A stretch of 64,000 nt of DNA from Pseudoalteromonas xiamenensis (lineage in GTDB: Bacteria; Pseudomonadota; Gammaproteobacteria; Enterobacterales; Alteromonadaceae): NCBI RefSeq assembly GCF_042431545.1, contig NZ_JBHLYX010000013.1; one strand, written 5' to 3'. The stretch's first letter is position 1, and every line of letters starts with the position of its first letter. Positions 35,643 through 45,782 of the stretch are shown one piece after another. Under the pieces are notes generated by a model, which was given only the letters and a program-made list of their open reading frames with translations, ran no database searches and was not told the DNA's origin. The position numbers were made by a program, and so were the translations under genes.

Positions 35643-37628
35643 ATGTCGTCGCCTACAAGGTTTCTTAGTGTTCCCACTCTTATTACCATACTTTTGATTG
35701 CAGCTCCTACATACGCTCAGGTGGAAGCGCAAAGTGAACATATCTCCAAAGCCAAATTGGAGAAAATGCAGGGTCAATCTGCTCTCGATATCATTAAGCA
35801 AGTATCTGGCTTTTTGTTTATTAACTCAAATGACAAGCGAGGTCTGAGTGGAGCAACTGGTAACGTGTTGATTAATGGGTTACCCGTGCTTAGCAAATCA
35901 CAATCGTTAGAATCAATCCTCGCGGATTTTCCGGTTGAACAGTTGTTAGAGTTAGATGTTTATCGTGCAGGACATCCATTTTCATCGGCAAGTCACCACA
36001 CTCAAGTTATTAACCTAACCCGAGACACGTCAAATCGCCAATTCAACTGGCGAGTGGAGGCTTTGTCGCAATCGAACTATCAAGGACTCAAGTCGACCTC
36101 TTTGCAAGGAGTAATAGCATCTGGCAGTTGGGAGCATCAATTGCGATTATCGAGAAGCATGTCGCATTGGCAATCAAAGCTCGATTAAGCCAATTTTGAT
36201 GCAAGTGGCTTAACAGATGTGTATGGCGAAGAACGCTATCAAGAAGAAACGAAAAAGTCGCAAATTGGATTGGTGTCGACCAAACGATTTGACCAAAGCG
36301 TTTTGTCTTTAAACTTGCAGTGGTTAAAGTCAGAGGAGAAGGAAGGTTTTCGCCGTAAAAGCCAACGTCTCGATTTATCTTCCCTGCTCGAAACAAATCG
36401 AGACTCGCTAGATACTCAAGAATCCTCTTTTGGCTTTGACTGGCAGCAAACGCAACAACAGGCACTGTGGCAATGGCAGGTAACAGGCTTGATACGACAA
36501 ATTGATTCAACCCAATTAATCGTAGACACCAGCGCTCAGAACGAACAGGTTGAAAAAGATGCCTTTTTACAAGACAAGTTGTTAAAAGAACGAGTACTCA
36601 GGATTTCGCGTCTAAACAGTGCGTTATGGTGGCAACCCGAGCTGGGATTGGAAATAAGCCAAAATACGATTAATGCTGATACGTTTGACACAATTAAGCT
36701 GAATACCGCCGTAAAAGAATTGCGTGTGGAACCGTTTGTTTCAGCTAGATTTGACATTGCGACGAACTGGCAGTTATTCAGTAAATTGGTTGTTGAACAG
36801 GCGAAGCTAGAAAGTGAATCGAATTCATTTTACGAAACCACAGAGCGTTACTGGAAGCCGCTTTTAAAGCTAACCCATAAAGCTGAAAATGGCGTTCAAT
36901 CAACGTATGGTCTTCAACGTAAAGTTGAGCAGCTTAACTTTGATGATTTTGTTGCAAGCCAAGACAGTGCGTTTGGACGAGAACAATCAGGAAATGCAGA
37001 GCTTAAACCTCGACAAGCTTGGGAAGTCAGTTACGAGGCCAATTTCGAAACGGCATTTGGTATCACAGTGAACACGAAGCTGTTTTGGGAGTGGCAACGT
37101 GATGTGCATGAATACGTACAATTCGACGATGAAAACTGGGGTATCGCTAATGCTGGAAACGCGGATTATTACGGCGGCAATTTGGAGCTAAATGTGCCAA
37201 TGGATTGGCTAATTGATGAGAGCCAGATTAACGTGTTATACGAGTATCGCGATGCAAATTTTGCCGATCCGCTCACAGGTAAACGTGTTACATCGGATCT
37301 CATGCCTCACTTTACTGAAATAGAATACCGCAAAGAAGGGCAATGGTATGCACTTGGGGCCGTAACCGTGTTGTCTAATCACGTTGATATTTTTTATCCC
37401 GATGAGCAATATAAAGAACAGCACAAAACGACGTTGAAACTATATGGTGAGTTTCAACTGCCTAAAGATATGCAACTGAACATAGAAGTTGCGGATTCAA
37501 CTCGAGGGCACACGCAATTTAGACGTATCGTCTATTCACCCTATCGCGGTGAGGCATTGGAATATCGTTTTGTAAGTAATGAGTATTTTGAGCCAAGTAT
37601 CTCAGCATCTCTGAGTGGGCAATTTTAA
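35643..37628 (+). pseudogene. TonB-dependent receptor interrupted by an in-frame stop
   Basis: Single frame from ATG 35643 to 37628 with one TAA at 36186-36188 (…SKLD stop ANFDASGLTDVYGEERY…). No frameshift: both halves are in the same phase. Signal peptide to APTYAQ; plug domain ~25-150 (MQGQSALDIIKQVSGF, SGATGNVLINGLPVL, LLELDVYRAG); then barrel strands to a C-terminal Phe (SISASLSGQF). Total ~661 residues, somewhat short for the family. The Zur boxes upstream suggest a zinc or zincophore receptor. The stop would cut it after ~181 residues, so it is probably inactive unless suppressed or a sequence error. Confidence 0.75.
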
Positions 37629-38248
37629 AGCGAGCTAAAAATTTGATGACAGCACCGTGTTTAAACACCACAGCATTAATGGTTTATTTCCTGAAGTGAG
37701 TTTCGAAACTGTTTTTTGTATTAATTCTATTACGGGTTAGTAATCGACTTACACGTATATCAGATTTTGTATTTCAATCGATGAAGAGCGATTAATGTAA
37801 AATTGAACTTTAGAGAGGAAATACACCAAGAAGATAACGTAGTAGATGATTCGAATGCTGCAAACAATATTTCTTCGGTAACACAGTAAGTATGAAATAC
37901 AAAAATGCCTTAGTCGGTCTTATCGAACGAGTAGTAAAACCTACTACGTATACAGCGTCTGTATAATCAATAAGAACACGGGTAACAGTATAGAAAAAGT
38001 AGTGTATAGGTTACCGTATTGGTTTAAAAACAAAGTAAGGTTAAAACCCAGTTTTGAGTCGGTACTCCGTTTGTCTATTTGGGGGACGTTGAGTATTGAC
38101 GTTGGAGTTGATTCAAGTGGAGTGGAAGAGCCAGTGCGGTTCAAAGTCACACTTGAAGCAAAAAATGGCGGACAAGACCGTATACTTAAACCATTAACCT
38201 GCTGCTTCGCATCTATATTGGAATTTGAATTTTGAAGACAAGAGTAAA
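37629..38248. other. 620-bp gene-poor stretch
   Basis: No supported gene. A 77-codon frame at 38002-38235 (GTG start, no ribosome site) contains LSIDVGVDSSGVEEPVRFKV, which looks coding-like but stands alone; fragments such as EEIHQEDNVVDDSN at about 37813 may be remains of a decayed gene. Small inverted repeat GTAGTAAAACCTACTAC near 37931. Confidence 0.35.
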
Positions 38249-39469
38249 ATGCCGATGGATTTGCAATTAATAGCTATACAAATATTTCGAGTTTTGTTTA
38301 TTTTCGTCTTGTTATTACCAATTTCCATTTATGCAAAAGGGATCGAAATTGGCGATAAACAAGTTTTAGAATCGAAAATATTAGGTGAAGAACGAGAGTA
38401 TTTTATCTCTTTACCCACCTCATACAACCAGAATAATTATTCTTCATATCCAGTGCTTTACTTACTTGATGGTGACATGAATAGTTTCTTTCAAGTGTTT
38501 TCCGGCATGGTTAATCAAATGAGTGTCGATGCAAGCCCCACCATTCCTGAGATGATAGTGGTTGGTATTGTTAGTCAAAACAGGGTCAGAGACAGTTCAC
38601 CGACTCATTCTTTAATTCAATATGGGGGGACAAAGAATGAGGCGCTCCATATTACGGGTGGCGCTGATAAGTTTATTCAATTTATAAAAGAAGAGCTTAT
38701 TCCTCAGATAAACCAAAATTATAGAACATCAGCTTACAAGGTTTTGGTTGGGTATTCGTTTGCGGGCTTACCAGTCATTCAAAGTTTATATACCACTCCC
38801 GAGACCTTTAACGCCTACCTTGCAATCGATCCAAGTATGTGGTGGGATAACCAGCACATGTTGAAACAATTAAGTCATTTTTATCAATCACCTAAATTGA
38901 ACAAGCGGCGATTATTTGTAGCAACGACCACAAGGGTAACAGAGGTATATCCTAAAGAAAATTACGTGGCTGAATTTATCGAAAGGCTTAAAAAACAGCC
39001 CAAAGAGGGCCTTTTTTTCGACTCCATTACCTTTGGTAGAGATGAAAATCATCATACGATGCCAATAATCAGTTTTTATAAAGGATTACGGTCACTATTT
39101 GATGGCTATATGATAGACGATCACGCCCGATTTCGTCCCGCCAATGCATTACGAAGTCATTTTGCTCAATTTTCACAGAAACTCGGCGAGGAGTTTCGAC
39201 CAAAAGAAGATCTCGTCAATTTCTTCGCTTATGACCGTTTATATAACACACAATTTTCTGTAGACATCGAAAGTGCAATAGACTTTTTTAAGCTTAATGC
39301 TGAATATTACCCTTTGTCCCCAAATGTATGGGACAGCTTAGGTGAAGCTTATATGGTTAATGGCGATTATCAACAGGCTCTAACGTGTTACGAAAAATCT
39401 ATCGCTCTGAATTCAAGCAATGCCAATGCACTATCGAGAATCGAACAAATAAAGAGCAAGTTGAATTAG
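38249..39469 (+). CDS. Exported esterase (IroE/Fes-like alpha/beta hydrolase) with C-terminal TPR
   Basis: About 406 residues from ATG 38249 (ATG 38255 also possible); hydrophobic N-terminus (FRVLFIFVLLLPISIYA) is a signal peptide. Core: YPVLYLLDGD, nucleophile elbow VGYSFAGLP (usually GxSxG; here GYSFAG), catalytic His in DENHHTMPIISFYKGL. This is the putative esterase/enterochelin esterase family. The last ~80 residues form one or two TPR units (NVWDSLGEAYMVNGDYQQALTCYEKSIALN). Substrate unknown; could be a siderophore, peptide or lipid ester. Single gene unit. Confidence 0.8.
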   Translation: MPMDLQLIAIQIFRVLFIFVLLLPISIYAKGIEIGDKQVLESKILGEEREYFISLPTSYNQNNYSSYPVLYLLDGDMNSFFQVFSGMVNQMSVDASPTIPEMIVVGIVSQNRVRDSSPTHSLIQYGGTKNEALHITGGADKFIQFIKEELIPQINQNYRTSAYKVLVGYSFAGLPVIQSLYTTPETFNAYLAIDPSMWWDNQHMLKQLSHFYQSPKLNKRRLFVATTTRVTEVYPKENYVAEFIERLKKQPKEGLFFDSITFGRDENHHTMPIISFYKGLRSLFDGYMIDDHARFRPANALRSHFAQFSQKLGEEFRPKEDLVNFFAYDRLYNTQFSVDIESAIDFFKLNAEYYPLSPNVWDSLGEAYMVNGDYQQALTCYEKSIALNSSNANALSRIEQIKSKLN

Positions 39470-39563
39470 TGCTTAACTAAGAATTGATTCTGAAAACTTA
39501 AGTTGGTTGGTGTGCCATCGCCAAGAAGTATCGATGACAAAATATTCTCGCTTAACTTAATAT

Positions 39564-39589
39564 ATTATCCAATTTCAGAAATGGATAAT
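39564..39589. promoter_or_regulatory. Palindrome upstream of anmK
   Basis: ATTATCCA - ATTTCAGAAA - TGGATAAT, 8 bp arms with a 10 bp spacer, ~110 bp before the anmK start. Candidate operator or hairpin; no regulator assigned. Confidence 0.4.
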
Positions 39590-39696
39590 GTATGTTTGGA
39601 TAGACGGTGATTACGCGAGATATGTGTTACTTAACCATCTTGTTGGAATGTGGTACTTTGTAGTGGCATTACAAATGCTTCTTAAAGGATATTCCC

Positions 39697-40899
39697 ATGT
39701 CTGAGCAATCTCTTACGCTGTTTCAAAAGCTTGCTAATCTAAGCATCGCGTCATCACGTAAAATCATCGGACTTATGAGTGGCACATCGCTCGACGGTTT
39801 GGATATAGCGTTATGCGAAGTACGTGGTCGAGGTGTTCACACCGAATGTACTGTGATCGCCTTTGAAACAGTCGAATACCCGTTAGATGTAAAGCAAAAG
39901 ATCAGAGCAGTTTTTGCGCAAAAATCGATAGATCTTGAGTATCTAACACTTTTAAATGCTTGGTTTGGTGAATATCACGGTAACTTGGTTTTAACGTGTC
40001 TTAAAAAATGGCAAATTGAGCCATGTAGCATCGATTTAATTGCGAGCCATGGCCAAACGATTTTTCATTGCCCAAAACACCAGCATACTTACGCTGATTT
40101 TAAAAATGGAACGCTGCAAATTGGCGATGCAGATCACATCGCAGTAACGACAAAAATTCCAACGTTTTCTGATTTTAGACAAAAGCATGTCGCGACTGGC
40201 GGGGAAGGTGCTCCTCTGGCTATCTATGGTGATTACTGTTTGTTTGGAGACAAGAAACGCACTCGCGTCCTTTTGAATTTAGGCGGAATCGCCAATATTA
40301 CGGTGTTGCCTGCCGGAGCCGAATTGTCAGATGTGATTTGTTCAGACATAGGTCCTGCGAATACTATTGTCGATGCGTATGTTAGCCTGCATTTTAATCA
40401 GCCATTTGACCGCGGTGGTGAAATTGCTCAACAGGGCAAGGTCAATGCACTTTTATTGGCAGCATTACTTATGCATCCGTTTTTAGCGAAACCATTGCCG
40501 AAATCAACTGGCCCTGAAGTGTTTAACCTTAACTGGCTTGAACAGGCCATGTTGGAGTCATCAACCGTATCTCTAGCTAAAGAAGACGTCGTTGCGACAC
40601 TGACCGAGTTCAGTGCTTGCGCTGTTGCAAATCACATTAATATGGTAACGCAACAGTATGAAGAGGTAGAAGTTTTTGCAAGCGGTGGTGGTGTTCAGAA
40701 TCCCGTTTTAGCAAGCGCAATTCAGTTAAAACTAAACTCGCATGTAAAATGGAATACCACAGCTTCTTTAGGCATTGATCCTGATGCGAAAGAGGCGGTG
40801 TTGTTTGCGGTATTAGCCAACGAAGCGATAACTCAAACGGCACAGTCGTCGGTCACGCTTACCAATCTCAGTATGGGCAAACTAAGCTTACCCTATTAG
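39697..40899 (+). CDS. anmK: Anhydro-N-acetylmuramic acid kinase
   Basis: 400 residues. GLMSGTSLDGLDIAL near residue 26 is the phosphate-binding motif of AnmK; RVLLNLGGIANITVLP, CSDIGPANTIVDAY, FASGGGVQNPVL also conserved. Opens and phosphorylates 1,6-anhydro-MurNAc to MurNAc-6-phosphate in peptidoglycan recycling, cytoplasmic. AAAGGA precedes the ATG. The N-terminal ~18 residues are an extension over the E. coli protein. Stands alone, with a c-di-GMP gene converging on it. Confidence 0.95.
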   Translation: MSEQSLTLFQKLANLSIASSRKIIGLMSGTSLDGLDIALCEVRGRGVHTECTVIAFETVEYPLDVKQKIRAVFAQKSIDLEYLTLLNAWFGEYHGNLVLTCLKKWQIEPCSIDLIASHGQTIFHCPKHQHTYADFKNGTLQIGDADHIAVTTKIPTFSDFRQKHVATGGEGAPLAIYGDYCLFGDKKRTRVLLNLGGIANITVLPAGAELSDVICSDIGPANTIVDAYVSLHFNQPFDRGGEIAQQGKVNALLLAALLMHPFLAKPLPKSTGPEVFNLNWLEQAMLESSTVSLAKEDVVATLTEFSACAVANHINMVTQQYEEVEVFASGGGVQNPVLASAIQLKLNSHVKWNTTASLGIDPDAKEAVLFAVLANEAITQTAQSSVTLTNLSMGKLSLPY

Positions 40900-40961
40900 T
40901 GGTACGACATAGGTTATCCAAACGCGGGTTAAGCGCTCAATAACAGGTTGCAGGTGGTTTA

Positions 40962-43900
40962 TTAGTCAAACTCAAACATTTTACAATTGCTTGGTAGCTC
41001 AAAGTCGACATCTCTAAAGATCACTTTTAGCATGTTCGCCACAATTTGATTGCTTTGGTGTGCCAGATCATCGCATGACTGACCGTGATTTAGGGCAAGC
41101 CTAAGTGACTCAATTTCAGATGGTATTTGTTGGTTTATTTGATGCAATCTGGGGTCTGTTGCAGAAGCAAGCGAACAAAACCAATTGATAAAGTCCATTT
41201 TTTCAAAAGGAGTCGTTCTAAGCGTGTGGTGGTTGTGCTCAATGCGAAGAGCTCGGCACTGGCCAATGTGTTCTACTACTAATAATAACGAATCTACTTC
41301 GCTTGGACTAAGTCGCCTTACTTGCGTCCAAAGTGTTGGACATTGCCATTCCTGCGTCCAGCGTAACACCTCATTTGCGGGCATTGGTTTGGCGATACCA
41401 TAGCCTTGTGCTTGTTCACAGCCAAGTGCACTTAAAAACAAACCATGGAGCTCAGTTTCGACTCCTTCTGCAAGTACAGTTCGACCGAACCGCTTGCTTA
41501 AATTGATGACGCTATCCACGATGATCATTTGTTCGCTATCAAACAGCATTTGACGAACAAAACTTTGGTCAATTTTTATGGTTGTAGCAGGCAGATTCTT
41601 TAGGAATGTCATCGATGAATAACCAGTTCCAAAGTCATCTAAAGCGAAGTGAATATCGTTGCTTTGAAGGTCCTCAATGAGCTGAGAAACGTTTTGAATT
41701 TCCTCAAGTGCGTTGGTTTCTAATATCTCCAGTTCGAGTTGAGCGGGGTCGACATTGGTGAAATCGCCAAGGTGCGAAAGTACCCGTTGACTGAATTCAG
41801 GATCATTGAGCTGCATACTATCAATATTGATACTCACCTTAGTGTTAAAGCCCTGCGTGTTCCATATTGTAAGTTGCTTAAGCGCTTCCTCAAGCACCCA
41901 ATTGCCGAGCTCAATTGCAAGAGGATGCATACTGATAATTGGAACAAAACTCGCCGGACTTAGCAGTCCTTTTGTTGGGTGTTGCCAGCGAATGAGCGCT
42001 TCGAATCCGATGATGTTGCCGGAACGAATCGCGACTTTCGGTTGGTAATACAGAACAAACTCGTCTTTGACTAAACCTGAGCGGATTTCGTTGATGGTAT
42101 CAAATCGCAAACGCGCATCTTGGTCGTCTTCTGGATTAAAAACATAAAAACGGTTTTTGCCTGCAATTTTTGCGTGATACATGGCTTGATCAGCTTGTCG
42201 AATTAACTTTTCGGCAGACAGATCACTGTGCTGCTCAGCAAAGGTCACGCCAATGCTTGCGGTCAGTGTGATAGGGTGACCTTCAATCGAAAATAAGTCC
42301 GCAGCCGCGTAAAGAAGTCGCTCAAGCACCGCCACGCACAAATGCGGATCAGTGAGCTCCGTTAAAACGACAATAAATTCATCGCCGCCGATGCGCGAAA
42401 GAATGTCATGGTCACGTAAAATCGTTTTAAATCGTGCGGCCGCTTCAATTAACACCAAATCACCGATGTGGTTGCCTTTTGTATCGTTGATTTCTCTAAA
42501 CGAATCTAAATCAATTACAACCACTGCGCATGCCTTGTGTGAGTGCTTCATCTTTAGCAACTCTTGGCGTAATTGGGTGAGCAACAGCGCACGGTTCGGC
42601 AATCCGGTTAACACATCATATTGGGCAACAAACTCCAGTTGCTTTTCCTGCTCTTTCAAGGTCGAAATATCTGAAAAAACGCCAATATAGTGAGAGACAT
42701 TTCCTTTACTATCTTTTACTGCACTGATGTTAAGAAATTCAGCGTATACTTCACCACTTGAGCGGCGATTCCAAATCTCGCCTGACCAACGGCCTTGTTG
42801 CACTAGGTTGCGCCACATCGTTTCATAAAAATGTTCGGATTGTTTTCCTGAGCCGAGGAGGCGTGCATTTTGACCTATTGCATCTTCGCGAAGGTAACCT
42901 GTGATACGACTAAATGATTCATTTATTTCGACGATGGTACCTTCAGCATCTGTGATCATAATGCCTTCCATTGCAGTGCGAAACACCGATGCTGCGAGTT
43001 TTAGTTTGTTTTCGCTTTGGTGACGGTCTGTGATGTCATGTGCAATACCGAGCACACCAATGACTTGGCCCTTATCTGTTTTTAGCGGGACTTTGGTTGT
43101 TTCGACCAGTTCCTGATGCCCATCTGATTTAAAGGTCAGCCACTCTTCATTTCTTACAGGTTTATCAGCTTTGAGTGCGAGCTGGTCATAATGTCGAAAT
43201 AGCTCTGAGAGTTCCTCATCGACAAAATCAATATCGCGGTTGCCGATGATGAGATTTTCCTCACTACCATAGAGTGATTCAAAGCGTTTGTTGCAACCGA
43301 TATAGACACCTTCTGGGTCTTTTAGCCAGATCAAGTCAGGGATATTTGCGAGAACAGATTTTAGAAATGTGCTTTCGGTTTCGAGTTGTTTTTCAAGCGT
43401 CTTGTGCTTATTGATGTCGGTATTAAGACCAATCAGACGCTTTGCTTTATTATCGGGTAGCCACTCGATAACTTTGCCAAGAGCTTGTGTCCATTTCCAA
43501 TTACCATTGCTTGCTCGTTGTCGATACTCAACTCGAAATTCATTTTTTTCTCCTTGAATATAGCGACGAAACGCCGAGAAGATCGGTTTCCTATCGGCGG
43601 GATGGATAAGTTGGTGCCACGAACGTAAGGATTTAGAAAATGACTTTGGATTGTATCCAAGCATTAAGGCATGTTCATCACTTACTTGTATCGTCCCAGA
43701 GGGAAGATCTAAATCGAACCAAGCTTGCTTTGCTACGGAAAAGGCGAGTCTTAATCGAGCTTCTTGCTCTTCTAGTGCTTTAGCGGCCAGATATCTATCG
43801 GTGATGTCTTGAAAGGTGGCGACAACCAATCCTGATTGGCTTGGGTCAGAAGCAGTAAAATGAATATCAGCAATAAATACACTGCCATCTTTACGCCTCA

Positions 43901-44156
43901 CTTTAATGGCGCTTACACGGTCTAAACTGCCATCAACCATCTGTTGAAAAGTTTCAATAACGCGTGGAAGTTCATCGAGCGGATGTAAATCCATAGGGGT
44001 CATCGCTTGAATTTCCTCAAGACGATAATTGACCATCGTGAGAAAGTTGGCGTTGGCATAAACGAGTTTTTTGGTCTCGATTTCTGCCGCGACAACACCA
44101 ACCGGTAATCCTTCGAAAATGTGATTTAGTAAATGCTGAGACAGAACTTCTGGCAC
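40962..44156 (-). CDS. Multi-PAS GGDEF-EAL cyclic-di-GMP protein
   Basis: 1064 residues, no membrane segment. About four PAS domains (residues ~10-120, 130-250, 262-370, 385-500; HPLDELPR, DITDRYLAAK, DINKHKTLE, DITDRHQSE linkers), GGDEF domain ~510-675 with intact RIGGDEF and so a potential diguanylate cyclase, EAL domain ~690-935 with FEALIRW, DDFGTGYSS and ETE-type residues kept, so a potential phosphodiesterase. A further ~125 residues at the C-terminus (NHHTLRTTPFEKMDFINWFC...) have no domain I can name and carry His and Cys that could bind metal. Sensed signals unknown. Confidence 0.93.
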   Translation of the reverse strand: MPEVLSQHLLNHIFEGLPVGVVAAEIETKKLVYANANFLTMVNYRLEEIQAMTPMDLHPLDELPRVIETFQQMVDGSLDRVSAIKVRRKDGSVFIADIHFTASDPSQSGLVVATFQDITDRYLAAKALEEQEARLRLAFSVAKQAWFDLDLPSGTIQVSDEHALMLGYNPKSFSKSLRSWHQLIHPADRKPIFSAFRRYIQGEKNEFRVEYRQRASNGNWKWTQALGKVIEWLPDNKAKRLIGLNTDINKHKTLEKQLETESTFLKSVLANIPDLIWLKDPEGVYIGCNKRFESLYGSEENLIIGNRDIDFVDEELSELFRHYDQLALKADKPVRNEEWLTFKSDGHQELVETTKVPLKTDKGQVIGVLGIAHDITDRHQSENKLKLAASVFRTAMEGIMITDAEGTIVEINESFSRITGYLREDAIGQNARLLGSGKQSEHFYETMWRNLVQQGRWSGEIWNRRSSGEVYAEFLNISAVKDSKGNVSHYIGVFSDISTLKEQEKQLEFVAQYDVLTGLPNRALLLTQLRQELLKMKHSHKACAVVVIDLDSFREINDTKGNHIGDLVLIEAAARFKTILRDHDILSRIGGDEFIVVLTELTDPHLCVAVLERLLYAAADLFSIEGHPITLTASIGVTFAEQHSDLSAEKLIRQADQAMYHAKIAGKNRFYVFNPEDDQDARLRFDTINEIRSGLVKDEFVLYYQPKVAIRSGNIIGFEALIRWQHPTKGLLSPASFVPIISMHPLAIELGNWVLEEALKQLTIWNTQGFNTKVSINIDSMQLNDPEFSQRVLSHLGDFTNVDPAQLELEILETNALEEIQNVSQLIEDLQSNDIHFALDDFGTGYSSMTFLKNLPATTIKIDQSFVRQMLFDSEQMIIVDSVINLSKRFGRTVLAEGVETELHGLFLSALGCEQAQGYGIAKPMPANEVLRWTQEWQCPTLWTQVRRLSPSEVDSLLLVVEHIGQCRALRIEHNHHTLRTTPFEKMDFINWFCSLASATDPRLHQINQQIPSEIESLRLALNHGQSCDDLAHQSNQIVANMLKVIFRDVDFELPSNCKMFEFD

Positions 44157-44295
44157 TAAACAACCTGTTCTTGAACGATTAATAAACTAAAGATGGAATT
44201 TTTACGTTCAAGTGTCAATTCATTTGCACAATAAATAGACTAAAGTTGCGTGAGGCACAAACTCATTGCAATCAGGTTCACAAAACAATAGGTAT

Positions 44296-44781
44296 TTAAA
44301 AAGCCGAGAGTAAAGCAATGAAGCTTTGTTTTGCTCCTTGCTTTACTCTCTCAATCCAATTGGATCCAAGGGGAGAGGTTAAAACCGAGGATGACTCCAC
44401 ATGTGCGTTCGTAATTGCAACCGAAAAGCTGTTGCTGTTTTTGATAGCAGTGTGTTTGCCATATAAATTAAGTTGTAAAACGTAATCACCATCACGACCT
44501 TTGCCAGATAGCGAATCATTAAATTTTCTCAATGTCAGATGATGCTCTGTCAACGTTAACTGAGTTGTAAAATTACTGTTACGAGCGTCTATAGCGGTTG
44601 CGGACAGTAAAATAATGTCGCCTACACACGCATCTTCCGGCAAATCACAACTAATTGCGATTTTTCCATCTTCCACCGTTAGCTGAGGCGGATAAATTGG
44701 TGTGTAATCAAAGTTAATAGCAGCACACGCACTTTGACGTTTTTGAGCTGGAATGTCTGCCATTATGCCATCAAACAACAT
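44296..44781 (-). CDS. Hypothetical protein
   Basis: 161 residues from ATG 44781 (a second ATG at 44763 is equally likely; no clear ribosome site). No signal peptide. Mostly beta-type composition with repeated 'LTLTEHHLTLRKFND' strands and paired cysteines (ISCDLPEDACVGD). No family recognised. The cysteine pair hints at an extracytoplasmic place, but an export signal is absent, so the true start may be missed. Confidence 0.5.
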   Translation of the reverse strand: MLFDGIMADIPAQKRQSACAAINFDYTPIYPPQLTVEDGKIAISCDLPEDACVGDIILLSATAIDARNSNFTTQLTLTEHHLTLRKFNDSLSGKGRDGDYVLQLNLYGKHTAIKNSNSFSVAITNAHVESSSVLTSPLGSNWIERVKQGAKQSFIALLSAF

Positions 44782-44967
44782 TATCTAAGACCGAATAGAG
44801 TAACTAGGGTGCGTATAATGCATTGAGTATATGACACAAATATGACAAGTTGAGGTTGAATTTCATTCAACTAGAATAAAAATTCTAACACCGGATTTAA
44901 GTCGGTATGTTATCGGTGCAATAGATTTATTCCTAAACAACTCTCGATGTTTTAATTGACGACATTG

Positions 44968-45309
44968 TCACTCACTGGAATTCACACTTAACTCGGTCTC
45001 CCATTCTTGCGACCAGTTGCGAAGTGGGTCTAACGTGTTCATTAGCGATTGTCCGAGTTGGGTCAACTCATATCCATTTGACGAGGAAACAACGAGTTTT
45101 GCTTCCATCAATTGTTTCATGCGGTTGTTTAATACAGACGGAGACATTCCATCGCATGTTTGCTGAATGGCTCTAAAGCTCAAATTTTGTCTGCGTAATT
45201 CCCACATGATACGCATATTCCATTTTCTGCCAAGAAGGTCGAACACGGCCATTATTGCGACGCCAGAATTTGAACCTCGAACAGATTTTTTAGGTACAGG
45301 AGTTGTCAT
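44968..45309 (-). CDS. HxlR-family transcriptional regulator
   Basis: 113 residues. VFDLLGRKWNMRIMWELRRQNLSFRAIQQTCDGMSPSVLNNRMKQLMEAKLV is the winged helix of HxlR proteins; YELTQLGQSLMNTLDPLRNWSQEW closes it. Members without an N-terminal Cys sense ligands other than thiol stress; here no Cys stands at the usual N-terminal position, though one occurs in the helix (TCDGM). Divergent from the YciI-like gene, with a perfect palindrome between them, so it probably controls that gene and itself. Confidence 0.9.
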   Translation of the reverse strand: MTTPVPKKSVRGSNSGVAIMAVFDLLGRKWNMRIMWELRRQNLSFRAIQQTCDGMSPSVLNNRMKQLMEAKLVVSSSNGYELTQLGQSLMNTLDPLRNWSQEWETELSVNSSE

Positions 45310-45338
45310 AAATATTGCGCTACTGAAAAAGAAGCGGT

Positions 45339-45365
45339 AAATTGCTACTAAATAAGTAGCAATTT
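45339..45365. promoter_or_regulatory. Palindromic operator between hxlR-like and yciI-like genes
   Basis: AAATTGCTACT - AAATA - AGTAGCAATTT, perfect 11 bp arms. Position, 30 bp from each start codon, fits an operator for the HxlR protein on both promoters. Confidence 0.7.
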
Positions 45366-45395
45366 ATACCAATCTTTTTAAAAAGCGAGATCTTT

Positions 45396-45683
45396 ATGTT
45401 TTTTGTTGATATGACTTTTACTGACGTTGAACAAATCACACCGGAACTGACAGAGCGCCACCGTGCATACTTGGGTAAGCAGTACGAATCCGGGAAATTG
45501 ATGTTTGGAGGCCGCAAAGTCCCCCGTTCTGGCGGTATTTTAATTTCTCAGCATGAGAGCAAAGAGGATCTAACTGAAATATTAAACGCAGACCCTTTTA
45601 TTCAAAGTGGTTTAGTCACTTACACCATTACTGAGTTTGTGCCGGTGATGGCGTCTCAAGCCTATGAGCACTTAGTTGCTTAA
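45396..45683 (+). CDS. YciI-family protein
   Basis: 95 residues, ferredoxin-like fold: TFTDVEQITPELTERHRAYLGKQYESGKLMFGGRKVPRSGGILI, with the conserved H in the RHRAYL helix, and DPFIQSGLVTYTITEF. YciI-like proteins are small cytoplasmic, possibly enzymatic, proteins; often near stress regulators. Divergent from the HxlR gene. Confidence 0.85.
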   Translation: MFFVDMTFTDVEQITPELTERHRAYLGKQYESGKLMFGGRKVPRSGGILISQHESKEDLTEILNADPFIQSGLVTYTITEFVPVMASQAYEHLVA

Positions 45684-45782
45684 AGCAATTTGGAAGTATG
45701 GAAAGTAACATCAAACAGAGTGTCTCGAACAGTAGATTGTTAAAGTACTATAGAACAAAAAGGGCCAAGTAGGCCCCCTTAG

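Noticed and set aside
38002..38235. 77-codon frame upstream of the esterase gene
   Set aside because: GTG start without a ribosome site and no recognisable protein; kept only as a possible gene remnant.
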